64,000 nt of DNA from Candidatus Bathyarchaeota archaeon (GTDB lineage: Archaea; Thermoproteota; Bathyarchaeia; Bathyarchaeales; Bathycorpusculaceae), in assembly GCA_013388905.1 (NCBI GenBank), contig JACAEI010000031.1, positions 1-64,000 on the forward strand. Direction: 5' to 3'. The stretch's first letter is position 1. Every line of letters begins with the position of its first letter. Shown in pieces: positions 17,777 to 26,506 of this stretch. The notes beneath the pieces were generated by a model. The model did not search any database. It had not been told where the DNA came from and was given only the letters and a program-made list of their open reading frames with translations. The position numbers were made by a program, and so were the translations under genes.

Positions 17777-18042
17777 TGACAACAGAAGATTATGTCGCCA
17801 GAATCGAAGAAACATGCGGAGCAGAAAAAGATTTCATCGTCATATTTAGATACGACAAAAAAGAAGAAGTCATCAAAAAAATCCTCCAAAAAGCAAAAAA
17901 AGAAAAGGCGATATCAACCATAATTTTTGAACTAACTTTCCAAAATACTTCTTTCCGTCTATACGGAACAGGAAAAGCCATCTTTCGAAATTTGAAAGAT
18001 AAAAATGAACTGCAAAAAGTTTTAAGTGATTTGCTGTTGTAA
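17776..18042 (+). CDS. Small protein coupled to sufS, function unknown
   Basis: 88 aa, not recognised. It is charged, with predicted alternating helix and strand: KDFIVIFRYDKKEEVIKKILQK, then STIIFELTFQNTSFRLYGTGKAIF. A single Cys (residue 15) is present. Its ATG shares the last A of the sufS TAA stop, so it is the fourth member of the sulfur operon. It might be a small adaptor for one desulfurase (compare SufE or Isd11 in other systems), but no homology to those is visible. Confidence 0.55.
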   Translation: MTTEDYVARIEETCGAEKDFIVIFRYDKKEEVIKKILQKAKKEKAISTIIFELTFQNTSFRLYGTGKAIFRNLKDKNELQKVLSDLLL

Positions 18043-18082
18043 TTGTGCGGATTAATTTAATGTCTTGAATCGTGAGAAGTAA

Positions 18083-18091
18083 TATTTAAAT
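18083..18091 (+). promoter_or_regulatory. TATA box for the MoxR-VWA operon
   Basis: TATTTAAAT centred at 18087 predicts initiation near 18112-18116. The leader to the CTG at 18138 would then be about 25 nt and would contain GGAGG at 18126-18130. Confidence 0.55.
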
Positions 18092-18137
18092 CTGCTCTCT
18101 ACAAACTATCTAATGAATAAACCTCGGAGGGACTATT

Positions 18138-19223
18138 CTGTCAAGTAACAAACAGAAATCAACAGAAAAATCGTCAGCTGAGGCTGTCGGTTTCGGATTT
18201 CAAGGCGGAAAGAAAAAGAAGGATTATGCAACCTATCTTGTGGAAGAACAAATAAGAACTGCTGTGAAAGACACACGATTGTCTGTATCAATAACAAAAT
18301 CAGCGAATGTGAATTCAACTTCGCGAGTTGACCTTGTCGAAAAATATCGGATAGCAAAGTATGATTTACATCCAGGGTATGTGTTCCCGGGTGCCGTGCA
18401 ATCACTTATACCCCGCGGCACTCCAGAGTATATTGACAAAGGATTTAATTATGTGGAGAGAATAACCCGCGCGCTCTTTTATTTTAAACAATGCGCATTA
18501 ATTGGGCCCAGTGGCACGGGAAAAACGCACATCGTGTATTTGGTGGCAGAGCTTTGTGGTCTTCCTATGTGGGAAATAAACTGCGGTTTACAAACATCCG
18601 CCTACGATTTGTTTGGAAGATACATTGGCCTTGGAAAAGAAAACTGGATTGACGGGCAAATAGTAATGTGGTGCAGACAAGGTGGCTTACTTTATTTGGA
18701 CGAGGCTAACATGATGAAACAAGACATAGCAACAAGGCTGAACCCTGTTTTGGACACAAGAGGACACATTGTCCTAACAGAAAAGGACAACGAAATAATA
18801 AAAAGACACCCACACGGTTACCTCATAATCTCAATGAACCCTTTCTCAGCTGAATTCATTGGAACAAAACCGTTAAATGCTGCTTTAAGAAGGCGAATGT
18901 CTGTATGGATAAATTTTGACTACTTGAGCATTGGTGATAAAATATCCAGCGACGAAATAGAACTTCTTGTGGAAAGAAGCGGCATAGACAAAAAAATAGC
19001 TGAGAAAATAGTCCGCGTCGGCGCAGAATTGCGAAGGCAATACAAAAATGGCGACTTACCATATGGACCTTCACCTGGAGACTTGATCAATTGGGCGACA
19101 CTAGTTGCAGACGGATGCGACTCCATAGAAGCGGCGGGCGAAACAATAGTTGGAACAACAAGTGATGATGTAGAAGTACAAGCTTCTGTAAAACATGTTG
19201 TCGAATCAATATTCAAATCATAG
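18138..19223 (+). CDS. MoxR/CbbQ-like AAA+ ATPase (probable CTG start)
   Basis: 361 aa from the proposed start. AAA+ domain: Walker A GPSGTGKT (about 123-130), Walker B LLYLDEANM (about 184-192), sensor-like IISMNP, and an Arg-rich ALRRRM. This pattern belongs to the MoxR class (CbbQ, NorQ, GvpN) that remodels proteins together with a VWA partner. The first in-frame ATG/GTG/TTG is GTG 18240, but the frame is open upstream to CTG 18138, which has GGAGG 7 nt before it and a TATA box at the right distance. The extra 34 residues are Ser/Lys/Gly-rich. The VWA gene follows after 16 nt. Confidence 0.88.
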   Translation: MSSNKQKSTEKSSAEAVGFGFQGGKKKKDYATYLVEEQIRTAVKDTRLSVSITKSANVNSTSRVDLVEKYRIAKYDLHPGYVFPGAVQSLIPRGTPEYIDKGFNYVERITRALFYFKQCALIGPSGTGKTHIVYLVAELCGLPMWEINCGLQTSAYDLFGRYIGLGKENWIDGQIVMWCRQGGLLYLDEANMMKQDIATRLNPVLDTRGHIVLTEKDNEIIKRHPHGYLIISMNPFSAEFIGTKPLNAALRRRMSVWINFDYLSIGDKISSDEIELLVERSGIDKKIAEKIVRVGAELRRQYKNGDLPYGPSPGDLINWATLVADGCDSIEAAGETIVGTTSDDVEVQASVKHVVESIFKS

Positions 19224-19239
19224 AACATGGTTTTAAACA

Positions 19240-20922
19240 TTGAACTTTTTTGATTTTGCATGGTCAACAACGACTCGAATAACAAAAATGCCACATGACA
19301 AACTGAAAATTCTTTTGCATGATGATTTGAAGTACCCATATCTCGGAAGAGACAGCATAGGATTCGTTCTTCACCTTGTTAAACCTAAAAAATTGGAAAA
19401 CAAGCAAGTTTATTTTCAAGGATTAAAACTTGACCCCCAGAATACCGCTCATAAGAAACTTATTTGGTGCATATTTAAAGCGTCAGTTTATCATCTAAGC
19501 CTACATTCGCTTCTATCGAATTTTTCTATCTATTCTAAGTGGGCAAAAGAAAAGCATTCCAACTTGTCTACATTTGTAATTAGCTTGGTCGAAGATGCCA
19601 TAATAGGTAAGCATCTTAAGCAGTCATTTCAATGGGCACTTCCTGAAATAGCCTACGCAAACGTGGTTTCTTTTCTTCGAATGAAAAATGTCAAAGATCT
19701 GTCAAATAATTTATCTCGTGTCATGACTTCGACTCTTCTAAACTTCCACGTAGGGAAAGTTAAGGGAGATTTAAACGAAGAGATGCTTCCAGATGTTCAA
19801 GCGATCACTTCCATTCTGCAAAAAATGGAAGAAGCCCCAACAACTGAAGCAAGGTTAGACGCTACAACAAAGATTTATAATGCTTTAGCTATATACGGCG
19901 AAACATTTGAAGTTCCATCGCTCCTATATACGGAAAGTCACGGAACAAACGACCTTTTTTATAACCGATATGTCCCTAAAGAGGAAGAAATAGAGCCACT
20001 TCTATCTGACGCATTTAATATCCTTAGCCCTGATATGTCGGATAAAGAGCAGTTGAGAAACACGCATAAAGACAGCGAGGCTCAGCAAGTTTTGACAGAT
20101 TGGCTAGAGTATGAAAACGCTAAACTTAAGATTTTACAGAATTATATTGAGATAGGAAAGGACACAAGGTTTGAAGATGTCGAATTTCCTATTGAAAATT
20201 ATGCTGACTACCTAAGAAAAAGGACACTTCTAAGCAGTCCCATCAGACGTGTGCTACATCAACTGCGACTTCTGAAAAATGTTGGTGGAGAAGACTTTAG
20301 ACAAGAAAGCGGTTTCGTTGATTTGCAAGAAGCCATACAGGTTATAGCCAGCAAAAGTCAGCGAACCGACATATTTGCACGAGAAGAGCTTCAAACACGG
20401 GAAGACGCTTGGTCTATACTAGTAGACGCAAGCCACAGCTTAAACATGTTTCATGGAGAAGTTCGCGGCATAGCAGTATGCTTGGCTGAAGTCGCGAAAA
20501 CACTTATTCTTGATCAGAATTCTTGGGGCATGTACGCCTTTAACAACAAATTCTACATAATCAAAGATTTTACTGAACGATATAATACGTGTGTAAAAGC
20601 GAGAATAGGGGGCTTAACCCATGGAGGCTTCACGTATCTACCTGACGCAGTTTTGCTAGCGGCGCAAGCATTAATCAAGCGTATAGAGGAAGCTAGAGTA
20701 TTGGTTGTAGTCTCAGATTTCTTTCCAGCCGGATATGATGAGACTGAGGAAAAACTGGAGGAAAATTTTAGAAAGATTGAGCGCTTGGGAGTAGGCATTA
20801 TAGGTATCGGTGTTAATAGCCGCGCAGTAAAGCAGTATATCCGTACGAGTTGTGTTGTTGAAGGACCCTATGATTTGATGAAGAAGTTCACTAAAGCATT
20901 CATTGAATATAGTTCGGGTTAA
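19240..20922 (+). CDS. VWA-domain protein, partner of the MoxR ATPase
   Basis: 560 aa. The C-terminal 175 residues are a von Willebrand A domain with the MIDAS motif D396-A-S-H-S, a Thr/Gly-rich loop (GGLTHGGFTY) and the later Asp in VVSDFFP. The N-terminal 380 residues are helical and not recognised; this layout matches the CoxE/NorD/YehL-type partners of MoxR ATPases. The pair would act as a metal-dependent chaperone on an unknown client. TTG start; an ATG at 19288 is equally possible because neither has a clear ribosome-binding site. Confidence 0.8.
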   Translation: MNFFDFAWSTTTRITKMPHDKLKILLHDDLKYPYLGRDSIGFVLHLVKPKKLENKQVYFQGLKLDPQNTAHKKLIWCIFKASVYHLSLHSLLSNFSIYSKWAKEKHSNLSTFVISLVEDAIIGKHLKQSFQWALPEIAYANVVSFLRMKNVKDLSNNLSRVMTSTLLNFHVGKVKGDLNEEMLPDVQAITSILQKMEEAPTTEARLDATTKIYNALAIYGETFEVPSLLYTESHGTNDLFYNRYVPKEEEIEPLLSDAFNILSPDMSDKEQLRNTHKDSEAQQVLTDWLEYENAKLKILQNYIEIGKDTRFEDVEFPIENYADYLRKRTLLSSPIRRVLHQLRLLKNVGGEDFRQESGFVDLQEAIQVIASKSQRTDIFAREELQTREDAWSILVDASHSLNMFHGEVRGIAVCLAEVAKTLILDQNSWGMYAFNNKFYIIKDFTERYNTCVKARIGGLTHGGFTYLPDAVLLAAQALIKRIEEARVLVVVSDFFPAGYDETEEKLEENFRKIERLGVGIIGIGVNSRAVKQYIRTSCVVEGPYDLMKKFTKAFIEYSSG

Positions 20923-20945
20923 ATGCGGAGAAAAGCTTGCATTAA

Positions 20946-21494
20946 TCATGAAGCTTCTTTTGCTATTGAAAAATCAGCCACAAACTCGAATTTTTCTGTT
21001 ACTTCGCTATCTTTTTTTGGCTTAAAAACTATTTTTTCTGGAATGCCATCATGTATATATGTTACGAAGAGCAAGTCTTTTCCTAAGCCATAGCGTTCCA
21101 GATCAATTAGGGAGTTTTTGGCTTTTTCTAACTTGTCAATTTTGTTCCTTAGCTCTTCTGTGGCTTCAAAAAGCATTTCTGCTTCTCCTAGATTTTCGGC
21201 ACACAGCAACACATCCTTGAATTGAACCCATTCTGTAGAAATGCCAGTCTTTTTTTCTTCTTTTTTAGTTCCCTTTCTGCCTCCTGTTTTTAACACCCTT
21301 TGCAACTCTGCAGTTTTTTTTGTCCAATCCTGGTTTTTTGCAGATTCCGGGTTTCTAAGCAAGCTTCCCAACCATTGGCTATAATCTTCATAAAGTAACC
21401 TGTATTGATTCAACTCTACTTCTACAAATTCTCTGATTTCCTTAAGCGAATAGAACGTTCGTATTTCAGTCAAAAACCCGTCCAAATGCAACAC
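20946..21494 (-). CDS. Coiled-coil protein of unknown function
   Basis: 182 aa, not recognised. The N-terminal half is helical (FLTEIRTFYSLKEIREFVEVEL), followed by a Lys-rich linker near 80 and a second helical block. A beta-rich tail follows (LLFVTYIHDGIPEKIVFKPKK). No membrane segment or enzyme motif is seen. GTG start 7 nt after the stop of the upstream minus-strand gene, so the two form an operon convergent with MoxR-VWA. Confidence 0.55.
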   Translation of the reverse strand: MLHLDGFLTEIRTFYSLKEIREFVEVELNQYRLLYEDYSQWLGSLLRNPESAKNQDWTKKTAELQRVLKTGGRKGTKKEEKKTGISTEWVQFKDVLLCAENLGEAEMLFEATEELRNKIDKLEKAKNSLIDLERYGLGKDLLFVTYIHDGIPEKIVFKPKKDSEVTEKFEFVADFSIAKEAS

Positions 21495-21501
21495 CAGTAA
21501 G

Positions 21502-22164
21502 TTAGCCTTGGTTTTCGGTCTTCACTGATTCCTGTACAACGTCTATCATTTGTTCTTCATCAGTATCGGCTGAGCCTTCTTTTCCAACTATCGCCTTGAC
21601 AACGCTTTTTAGCTCCTTCTTTACCTTTCCAAAGAAATTAACCCGGGTGCTTATTTTCTTCCTATACAACATCACAACTTTGGCGAGTTCTGGCATTATA
21701 ATCCACAAGGCTGCCATAACAATTTCAGGTGGATACTCTGCCAAAAAAGCGGAATTAACCTCACCTTTTTCGTAAACAAGTATCAAATGTCCCTCTTCAT
21801 TTAGGATTACTTTTTTAATTCTTTTTTGAAGTGGTAAATCTTGCGGAGGAATGTTGAAGGAAATATTTAGTTTCTTTAGAATATGTCTAAGCGATATGCA
21901 AAGTTCTTTCAAAAGCTTGCTTTCTTCCATCAAAAATTCACTCAACTGTAAAGTCTCCTCGTTGATACTCTTCAAAAGCTCTTGCAGTTTCTGTTCGATC
22001 TCAACTTTAGATTTCTCAATTTCCTTTTCGTCTAAAATTTCTTCGCCTCTTTCTGAAAGCTGCACTGGATGGAAAAAGTGTGCTTCTTCAACCGTTTCGC
22101 TTTGGTTTTCTTGATTTGGCGGCTGCTCTGTTTTTTCTTTAGGGTTAGTATTTTTTTCTGCCAT
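21502..22164 (-). CDS. Acidic coiled-coil protein of unknown function
   Basis: 220 aa, not recognised. Residues 1-45 are low-complexity (Asn, Glu, Gln, Pro) and probably disordered. Residues 45-110 are long Leu/Glu helices likely to form a coiled coil. Then comes a compact segment containing HLILVYEKGEVNSAFLAEYPPEIV, a short hydrophobic patch (MAALWIIMPELAKVVML) and a disordered acidic tail. It could be a scaffold protein. It is the first gene of the two-gene minus-strand unit. Confidence 0.55.
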   Translation of the reverse strand: MAEKNTNPKEKTEQPPNQENQSETVEEAHFFHPVQLSERGEEILDEKEIEKSKVEIEQKLQELLKSINEETLQLSEFLMEESKLLKELCISLRHILKKLNISFNIPPQDLPLQKRIKKVILNEEGHLILVYEKGEVNSAFLAEYPPEIVMAALWIIMPELAKVVMLYRKKISTRVNFFGKVKKELKSVVKAIVGKEGSADTDEEQMIDVVQESVKTENQG

Positions 22165-22261
22165 AAATTTTTCTTCCCAGTTTCTTCGATAATTTAACGT
22201 TTACAAAGTGTAATCAAACTGTTAAAGATAATAGAGTTAGTATGTTACGATCTGCTACACA

Positions 22262-22792
22262 CTAACCTTTCGTTGTCATTTTTGATTTATGAGGCTTAAC
22301 AAATAGAAACGCCATGAGCAAATAGAGAGAAGTGCCGAGAATTTGCCGCGTTAAGGCGGAAGCATTCCAGAACCAGCTAGCGCCTCCGCTAAAATGTAGC
22401 CCTCCAACGAACCACGCAAACACAAAATCCACAAAAGGCTCAATGAATAAAGCGGTTTTAGGCGCAAGCTTCACAATATGAGAATCTAAAGTCAAAGTTA
22501 TGTAGATTGGCAGATTAGCCACTAAAACAAATAAAGTCAGTCCTAAAGGTATGCCCAAATTTTCCATGAAAATCCTCGTATACATGTTGGCTTCTTCGCT
22601 TGGAGCACGACAAAAAGCAAGCGTTGACAAATAATCAAACATTACAAAAACAAAAATCAAAGCAAGTCTCTTTAACCAATGGTTTCTTCTAGGCAAGAAG
22701 AAAAGCTTTAAACTAAGCATAATGTCTAGTTTACTCTGCGTTTCCTTCTCCTCCCCAAATTTTAACAGCTTACTGCATAGGGCTTTATTCAA
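22262..22792 (-). CDS. Polytopic membrane protein (possibly DUF5658-like)
   Basis: Up to 176 aa with four likely membrane helices: LIFVFVMFDYLSTLAF, LGLTLFVLVANLPIYITL, an FVDFVFAWFVGG segment and LGTSLYLLMAFLFV. The FDYLSTL...EANMYTRIF pattern resembles the DUF5658 idea of a D-x-x-T helix followed by E-x-N, but this is from memory. The TTG at 22792 lies almost on an upstream TTTAAATAA box, so translation may start at ATG 22720 instead (152 aa, keeping all helices). Confidence 0.55.
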   Translation of the reverse strand: MNKALCSKLLKFGEEKETQSKLDIMLSLKLFFLPRRNHWLKRLALIFVFVMFDYLSTLAFCRAPSEEANMYTRIFMENLGIPLGLTLFVLVANLPIYITLTLDSHIVKLAPKTALFIEPFVDFVFAWFVGGLHFSGGASWFWNASALTRQILGTSLYLLMAFLFVKPHKSKMTTKG

Positions 22793-22923
22793 TGTTATTT
22801 AAAAGTTTTGAAACATGGATTATGGATTCATATTTTGTATTCAGAAGTATAAAATATAGTAGCAAACAGAATCGGATTCCACTTCAAAATTCGAATAAGG
22901 AGTAAGGCTGCCAGAGGGTCTAA

Positions 22924-23796
22924 ATGGAAATATCCGTGGAAAAACCCGAAAACATCATGAAACTCTACGACGAGGACACCGGCGCGTGGAGATTCGTTAA
23001 AACAGATAAAGGGCTATCCAAGTCCTTAGAATTAATTGATAAAACCCTACATAGGCTTGGCTTATCAAAAAACGAGATAAGAGTTTACATCTACATTGCA
23101 AGAACAGGCGAACATAAGGCAAGCGAGATTTCAGAGGCGTTATCCCTTCATAGAACCGAAACGTATAGAATCTTGCGTGATTTAGAGAAGAAAGGATTAA
23201 TATCTTCTGTTTTCGAAAAACCCTTAAAATTTATTGCTACACCATTTGAAAAGGCATTGGACGTACTTATCGAGACTAAGAAAATGAAGATAAGCCTTTT
23301 TGAAAAAAGAAAAGAGAGTCTAGTTGATCTTTGGCTTTCTCTTCCTAAACAGGAAATAGAAAATGAGAGAAAAGAAGTATTCCAGATATTGGAGGGTGAA
23401 GAGCAGATCAGTTTGAAAGCAGATGAAATACTTAGCAATGCTAACAAAGAGATTTTGATATATGCTTCGGAGCATGATATAGCAAGCTTTTATCATTCTG
23501 GTTTTTTAGATAAACTTGAGAAAACCTCGAAAGAAAACGTAAATGTTCAGCTATTAGCCAATTACTCTCCAAAAAGCTGCTTTTTTATCGAAAAAATTAA
23601 AGTAAAAAAAGCCAAGTATTCGCTTCTAGCTGTTGATGAACTGCCCACTTTTATTATCACTAACGATGAGCACTTGCTTCTGTTGATTAGGAAGAATAAC
23701 GGGAAAAAGAAAGTTGCGGCTTTATGGACAAACTATGAGGCATTCATAAAGGCATTAAAAACGTTGTTTCTTGAATTATGGAAAAATGGTAGCTAA
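22924..23796 (+). CDS. TrmB-family transcriptional regulator
   Basis: 290 aa. The winged helix at about residues 40-105 matches TrmB (LGLSKNEIRVYIYIARTG, HKASEISEALSLHRTETYRIL, KKGLISSV). A coiled-coil linker and a C-terminal PLD-like sensor region (ILEGEEQISLKADEIL, KEILIYASEHD) follow, as in sugar-responsive TrmB proteins. GAGGGT lies 4 nt before the ATG. Its 3' end overlaps the convergent flippase gene by 21 nt, and it sits at the edge of the glycan locus, which it could regulate. Confidence 0.85.
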   Translation: MEISVEKPENIMKLYDEDTGAWRFVKTDKGLSKSLELIDKTLHRLGLSKNEIRVYIYIARTGEHKASEISEALSLHRTETYRILRDLEKKGLISSVFEKPLKFIATPFEKALDVLIETKKMKISLFEKRKESLVDLWLSLPKQEIENERKEVFQILEGEEQISLKADEILSNANKEILIYASEHDIASFYHSGFLDKLEKTSKENVNVQLLANYSPKSCFFIEKIKVKKAKYSLLAVDELPTFIITNDEHLLLLIRKNNGKKKVAALWTNYEAFIKALKTLFLELWKNGS

Positions 23797-25293
23797 TTTG
23801 TTAAATATATTTCGGATTTCTTGCAGTACAGCTTTAACCAGTTCTCTTGCTTCTTTGTCAATTGCCATCAATAATGTTAAGTAAACAACTCCGCCGACCA
23901 CTGCTACGCTTAGGGTTGTAGTTATCCTTGTTGGATGTGGAAGCACATACAGCAGGATTGCCATTACAGCAGAGACGAAAACATATTTTGAGATGCTTTT
24001 CCAAGGAATAGAAAATAACACCGTTTTTCTCACGATTAAGTACAGTATAAGAAACATTAAAAATCGCGCTGTCATGTTTATTATGGTCACATACATTGCT
24101 GCTTGAATAGGCTGGTTAACTGCAAAATTCGCTAGCACGTAAAACGCTGTTGGCAGCGTTATCATTGAATGAATATACGGTAGTGTAAACACCTTGAATA
24201 TGTGGCTTTTTGCAAGCTGTTTTAAAGGTATTTTTGCCTCTTCATCAAACTTCTCTATTCCAAATAGCACAAAAATGTAAAATTGGGAAATCGTTGCTAC
24301 AAGCGCATCGATGGCTAATAACACAAGTATCGGTGAAGCTTGTCTGTAAGTTTCGTCCAATATCGTTAAAAATGAGTCTGGTATAGCCATAGCACCTGCT
24401 GCCATAGGAATTGCAAACATTAAAACCGTTTTTAGCGATGTTGTTATATCTTCTAGATTTTTCTCTGTCAACAATTTCGGGTATAAAGCAAATGACAAAA
24501 GAGAAGAGTACATCACTATGTTTGCAATCGTCACTGCTGCTTGGTAATTTGCTCTAGCCACCGGACCTACTTGGGAACCGCCATACATGAACAGCAATAT
24601 TAATATGAATACTGCAATTTGGTTTCCCACGAGATAATAGATGTTCGCAATTGAACCTTTCAACCATTCTTTCAAGTAGTTCCACATGATTTTTTGTTCA
24701 AAATCTTTTGACACCAAACTAGTGTAATATATTATTTGAATAGAAAAACCTGCTATAAGACCTACCATTGCGCCCAAAAGCGGTTGTTGAAATATAACAA
24801 TTAGAATATACGCAATGAAAACTTTGAATATCTCTTCTATGAGTAAACCATATCCCACTGTCTGAGGTTTCGTTGCACGCAAAACCGCTTCTAAAACATT
24901 AATCAAGTAAAGTTCAATTATATGCATGGACGCAATTAAATATACAATCAAGTAAGAACTGCTGATATCAAACAGCGAAATAAATAGCGGAACTAGAGGC
25001 ATATAAAGCGAGACTGAAACTAAGGCTATCATCAAGTTTGCAATAAATCCAGTCTTTGCAGCTCCTTCTTTTCCACGGGCTACAAATCTTGTTGCCCAAA
25101 ATGGAATAGCTGCAGCTAAAATAGCAAAGTATGCAATTAGGTCAAACACGTTTGACCAAATGCCATATTGCTCTTGCGTTGTGTTCCTTGTTATTAAAAG
25201 AGTAAAGATCATTCCAGTAGCTACGCTGATCATTCTAGCTGCAAAAATAACAAAACCCGAATATTGCAGTCTGATTTCGGTTTTTTCCAACAC
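23776..25293 (-). CDS. Wzx-type polysaccharide flippase (MOP superfamily)
   Basis: 505 aa with about 12-14 hydrophobic helices spread over the whole length, the RfbX/MurJ-like pattern. The start (FVIFAARMISVATGMIFTLLITRN) and the mid-protein segment VGPVARANYQAAVTIANIV are typical of O-antigen and archaeal lipid-linked glycan flippases. It should move a lipid-linked glycan across the membrane, closing the pathway encoded by the following genes. TTG or ATG at the N-terminus; upstream bases are AT-rich with a TATA-like box near 25340. Confidence 0.85.
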   Translation of the reverse strand: MLEKTEIRLQYSGFVIFAARMISVATGMIFTLLITRNTTQEQYGIWSNVFDLIAYFAILAAAIPFWATRFVARGKEGAAKTGFIANLMIALVSVSLYMPLVPLFISLFDISSSYLIVYLIASMHIIELYLINVLEAVLRATKPQTVGYGLLIEEIFKVFIAYILIVIFQQPLLGAMVGLIAGFSIQIIYYTSLVSKDFEQKIMWNYLKEWLKGSIANIYYLVGNQIAVFILILLFMYGGSQVGPVARANYQAAVTIANIVMYSSLLSFALYPKLLTEKNLEDITTSLKTVLMFAIPMAAGAMAIPDSFLTILDETYRQASPILVLLAIDALVATISQFYIFVLFGIEKFDEEAKIPLKQLAKSHIFKVFTLPYIHSMITLPTAFYVLANFAVNQPIQAAMYVTIINMTARFLMFLILYLIVRKTVLFSIPWKSISKYVFVSAVMAILLYVLPHPTRITTTLSVAVVGGVVYLTLLMAIDKEARELVKAVLQEIRNIFNKLATIFP

Positions 25294-25455
25294 ATCACCT
25301 TTTTGTGAGAATTTTAACGATATGATTCGAACTACATATATTTTAATTGGTTAATTATGGCTAAAAATATGCATTAGGTTAAAAATAGCTGTGAAAGTGT
25401 AAAAACCAAAACTTATTAAGTTTTTTCATCATGACTTCTAAGGAATTGGGAGCAA

Positions 25456-26403
25456 TTGTCAATGAAGATTGTTATGATTAATGATTGTGCTTATGTTGGT
25501 GAAACCTTGGTTAAGAACTTTCCCGCTGACGTTAAAGCAATTCGCATAAAACGTTCAAGGAGAATTTGGGATAAAACATTTGGCGTTGCTTGTAAAATTT
25601 TGAGGGCAAATGCAGATGTTTATCATATTCATTATTTGCTTCAAGACTGTTATCTTGCGTTGAAGTTTGGAAAGCGGCCACTGATCGGTCATGCGCATGG
25701 AAGCGATTTAAGATCTAGTTTGCGTCATCCAGTCTGGGGCAGGATTGTAAGATATAATTTGAAGAATTGTGACAAAGTGATTGTTAGCACGCCTGACGTT
25801 CTAGGTTGTGCGAGGAAATATAGAATTGACGCTGAGTATCTGCCTAACCCAGTCGATACAGAGCTTTTCTATCCTAAGCCTCTTTTGAAAAATGATGGAA
25901 AGAAGCGTGTACTTATTGCGAGCGATTCTAATTGGAACGTTAAAGGTACTGATATGGCTATAAAGGCGCTGGCTGAAATCAAGGACGAAGTAAATGTTAG
26001 CATAATTGCTCATGGCGTCGATTTCTATAGAACTGCAGCTCTTGCTTCTTCTCTTGATTTGCATTTGACTATTCTGCCCAAGGTTCCTCATGAGAGACTT
26101 AACGAATATTATTGGAATGCCGATGTGGTAATTGACCGATTTAAGCTAGGGTCTTTAGGCATGGTTTCCTTAGAGGCGACTGCATGTGGCAGACCAGTTG
26201 TTGCTTATGTTTCATCGAATTTTCCAGAATACGACGATTTCCCATTGAAAGATGTTAATACCATCAATGCAATTGTCGGGACAGTCAAAGGAGCTTCACA
26301 AGATTTATGGAATGCTGAAATCAAGTACTTGGCTAAGCATCACGATGCAAAAAAAGTGGTTCAAAGGCTGATTAATACTTATTTATGTTTATTGAAAAGA
26401 TAA
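25456..26403 (+). CDS. GT4-family glycosyltransferase
   Basis: 315 aa, a compact GT-B enzyme. The N-terminal Rossmann half contains ADVYHIHYLLQDCYLALKFG and GHAHGSDLR. The acceptor/donor cleft is marked by YLPNPVDTELFYPKP, and the C-terminal half ends with GSLGMVSLEATACGRPVVAY, the retaining-GT4 E-x7-E region. It probably adds one sugar to a lipid-linked glycan. TTG at 25456, or ATG at 25462 two codons later. Confidence 0.8.
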   Translation: MSMKIVMINDCAYVGETLVKNFPADVKAIRIKRSRRIWDKTFGVACKILRANADVYHIHYLLQDCYLALKFGKRPLIGHAHGSDLRSSLRHPVWGRIVRYNLKNCDKVIVSTPDVLGCARKYRIDAEYLPNPVDTELFYPKPLLKNDGKKRVLIASDSNWNVKGTDMAIKALAEIKDEVNVSIIAHGVDFYRTAALASSLDLHLTILPKVPHERLNEYYWNADVVIDRFKLGSLGMVSLEATACGRPVVAYVSSNFPEYDDFPLKDVNTINAIVGTVKGASQDLWNAEIKYLAKHHDAKKVVQRLINTYLCLLKR

Positions 26404-26480
26404 AGACAAGATAGTATGTCTTCTGGAAATTGACGCAGTGGGATGCATTAACGAGAAGTTTCATGAGGTAGTGTATGTGC

Positions 26481-26489
26481 TTATATATT
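26481..26489 (+). promoter_or_regulatory. TATA box, leaderless start of the GT2 gene
   Basis: TTATATATT is centred 22-25 nt before the ATG at 26507, so the transcript is likely to begin at or next to the start codon. It would be the head promoter for 26507-29785. Confidence 0.55.
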
Positions 26490-26506
26490 TTTGAGTTTGT
26501 TATTTA

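Noticed and set aside
18240-19223. GTG 18240 as the MoxR start
   Set aside because: It leaves a strong ribosome-binding site and 34 open codons unexplained; CTG 18138 fits spacing and promoter better.
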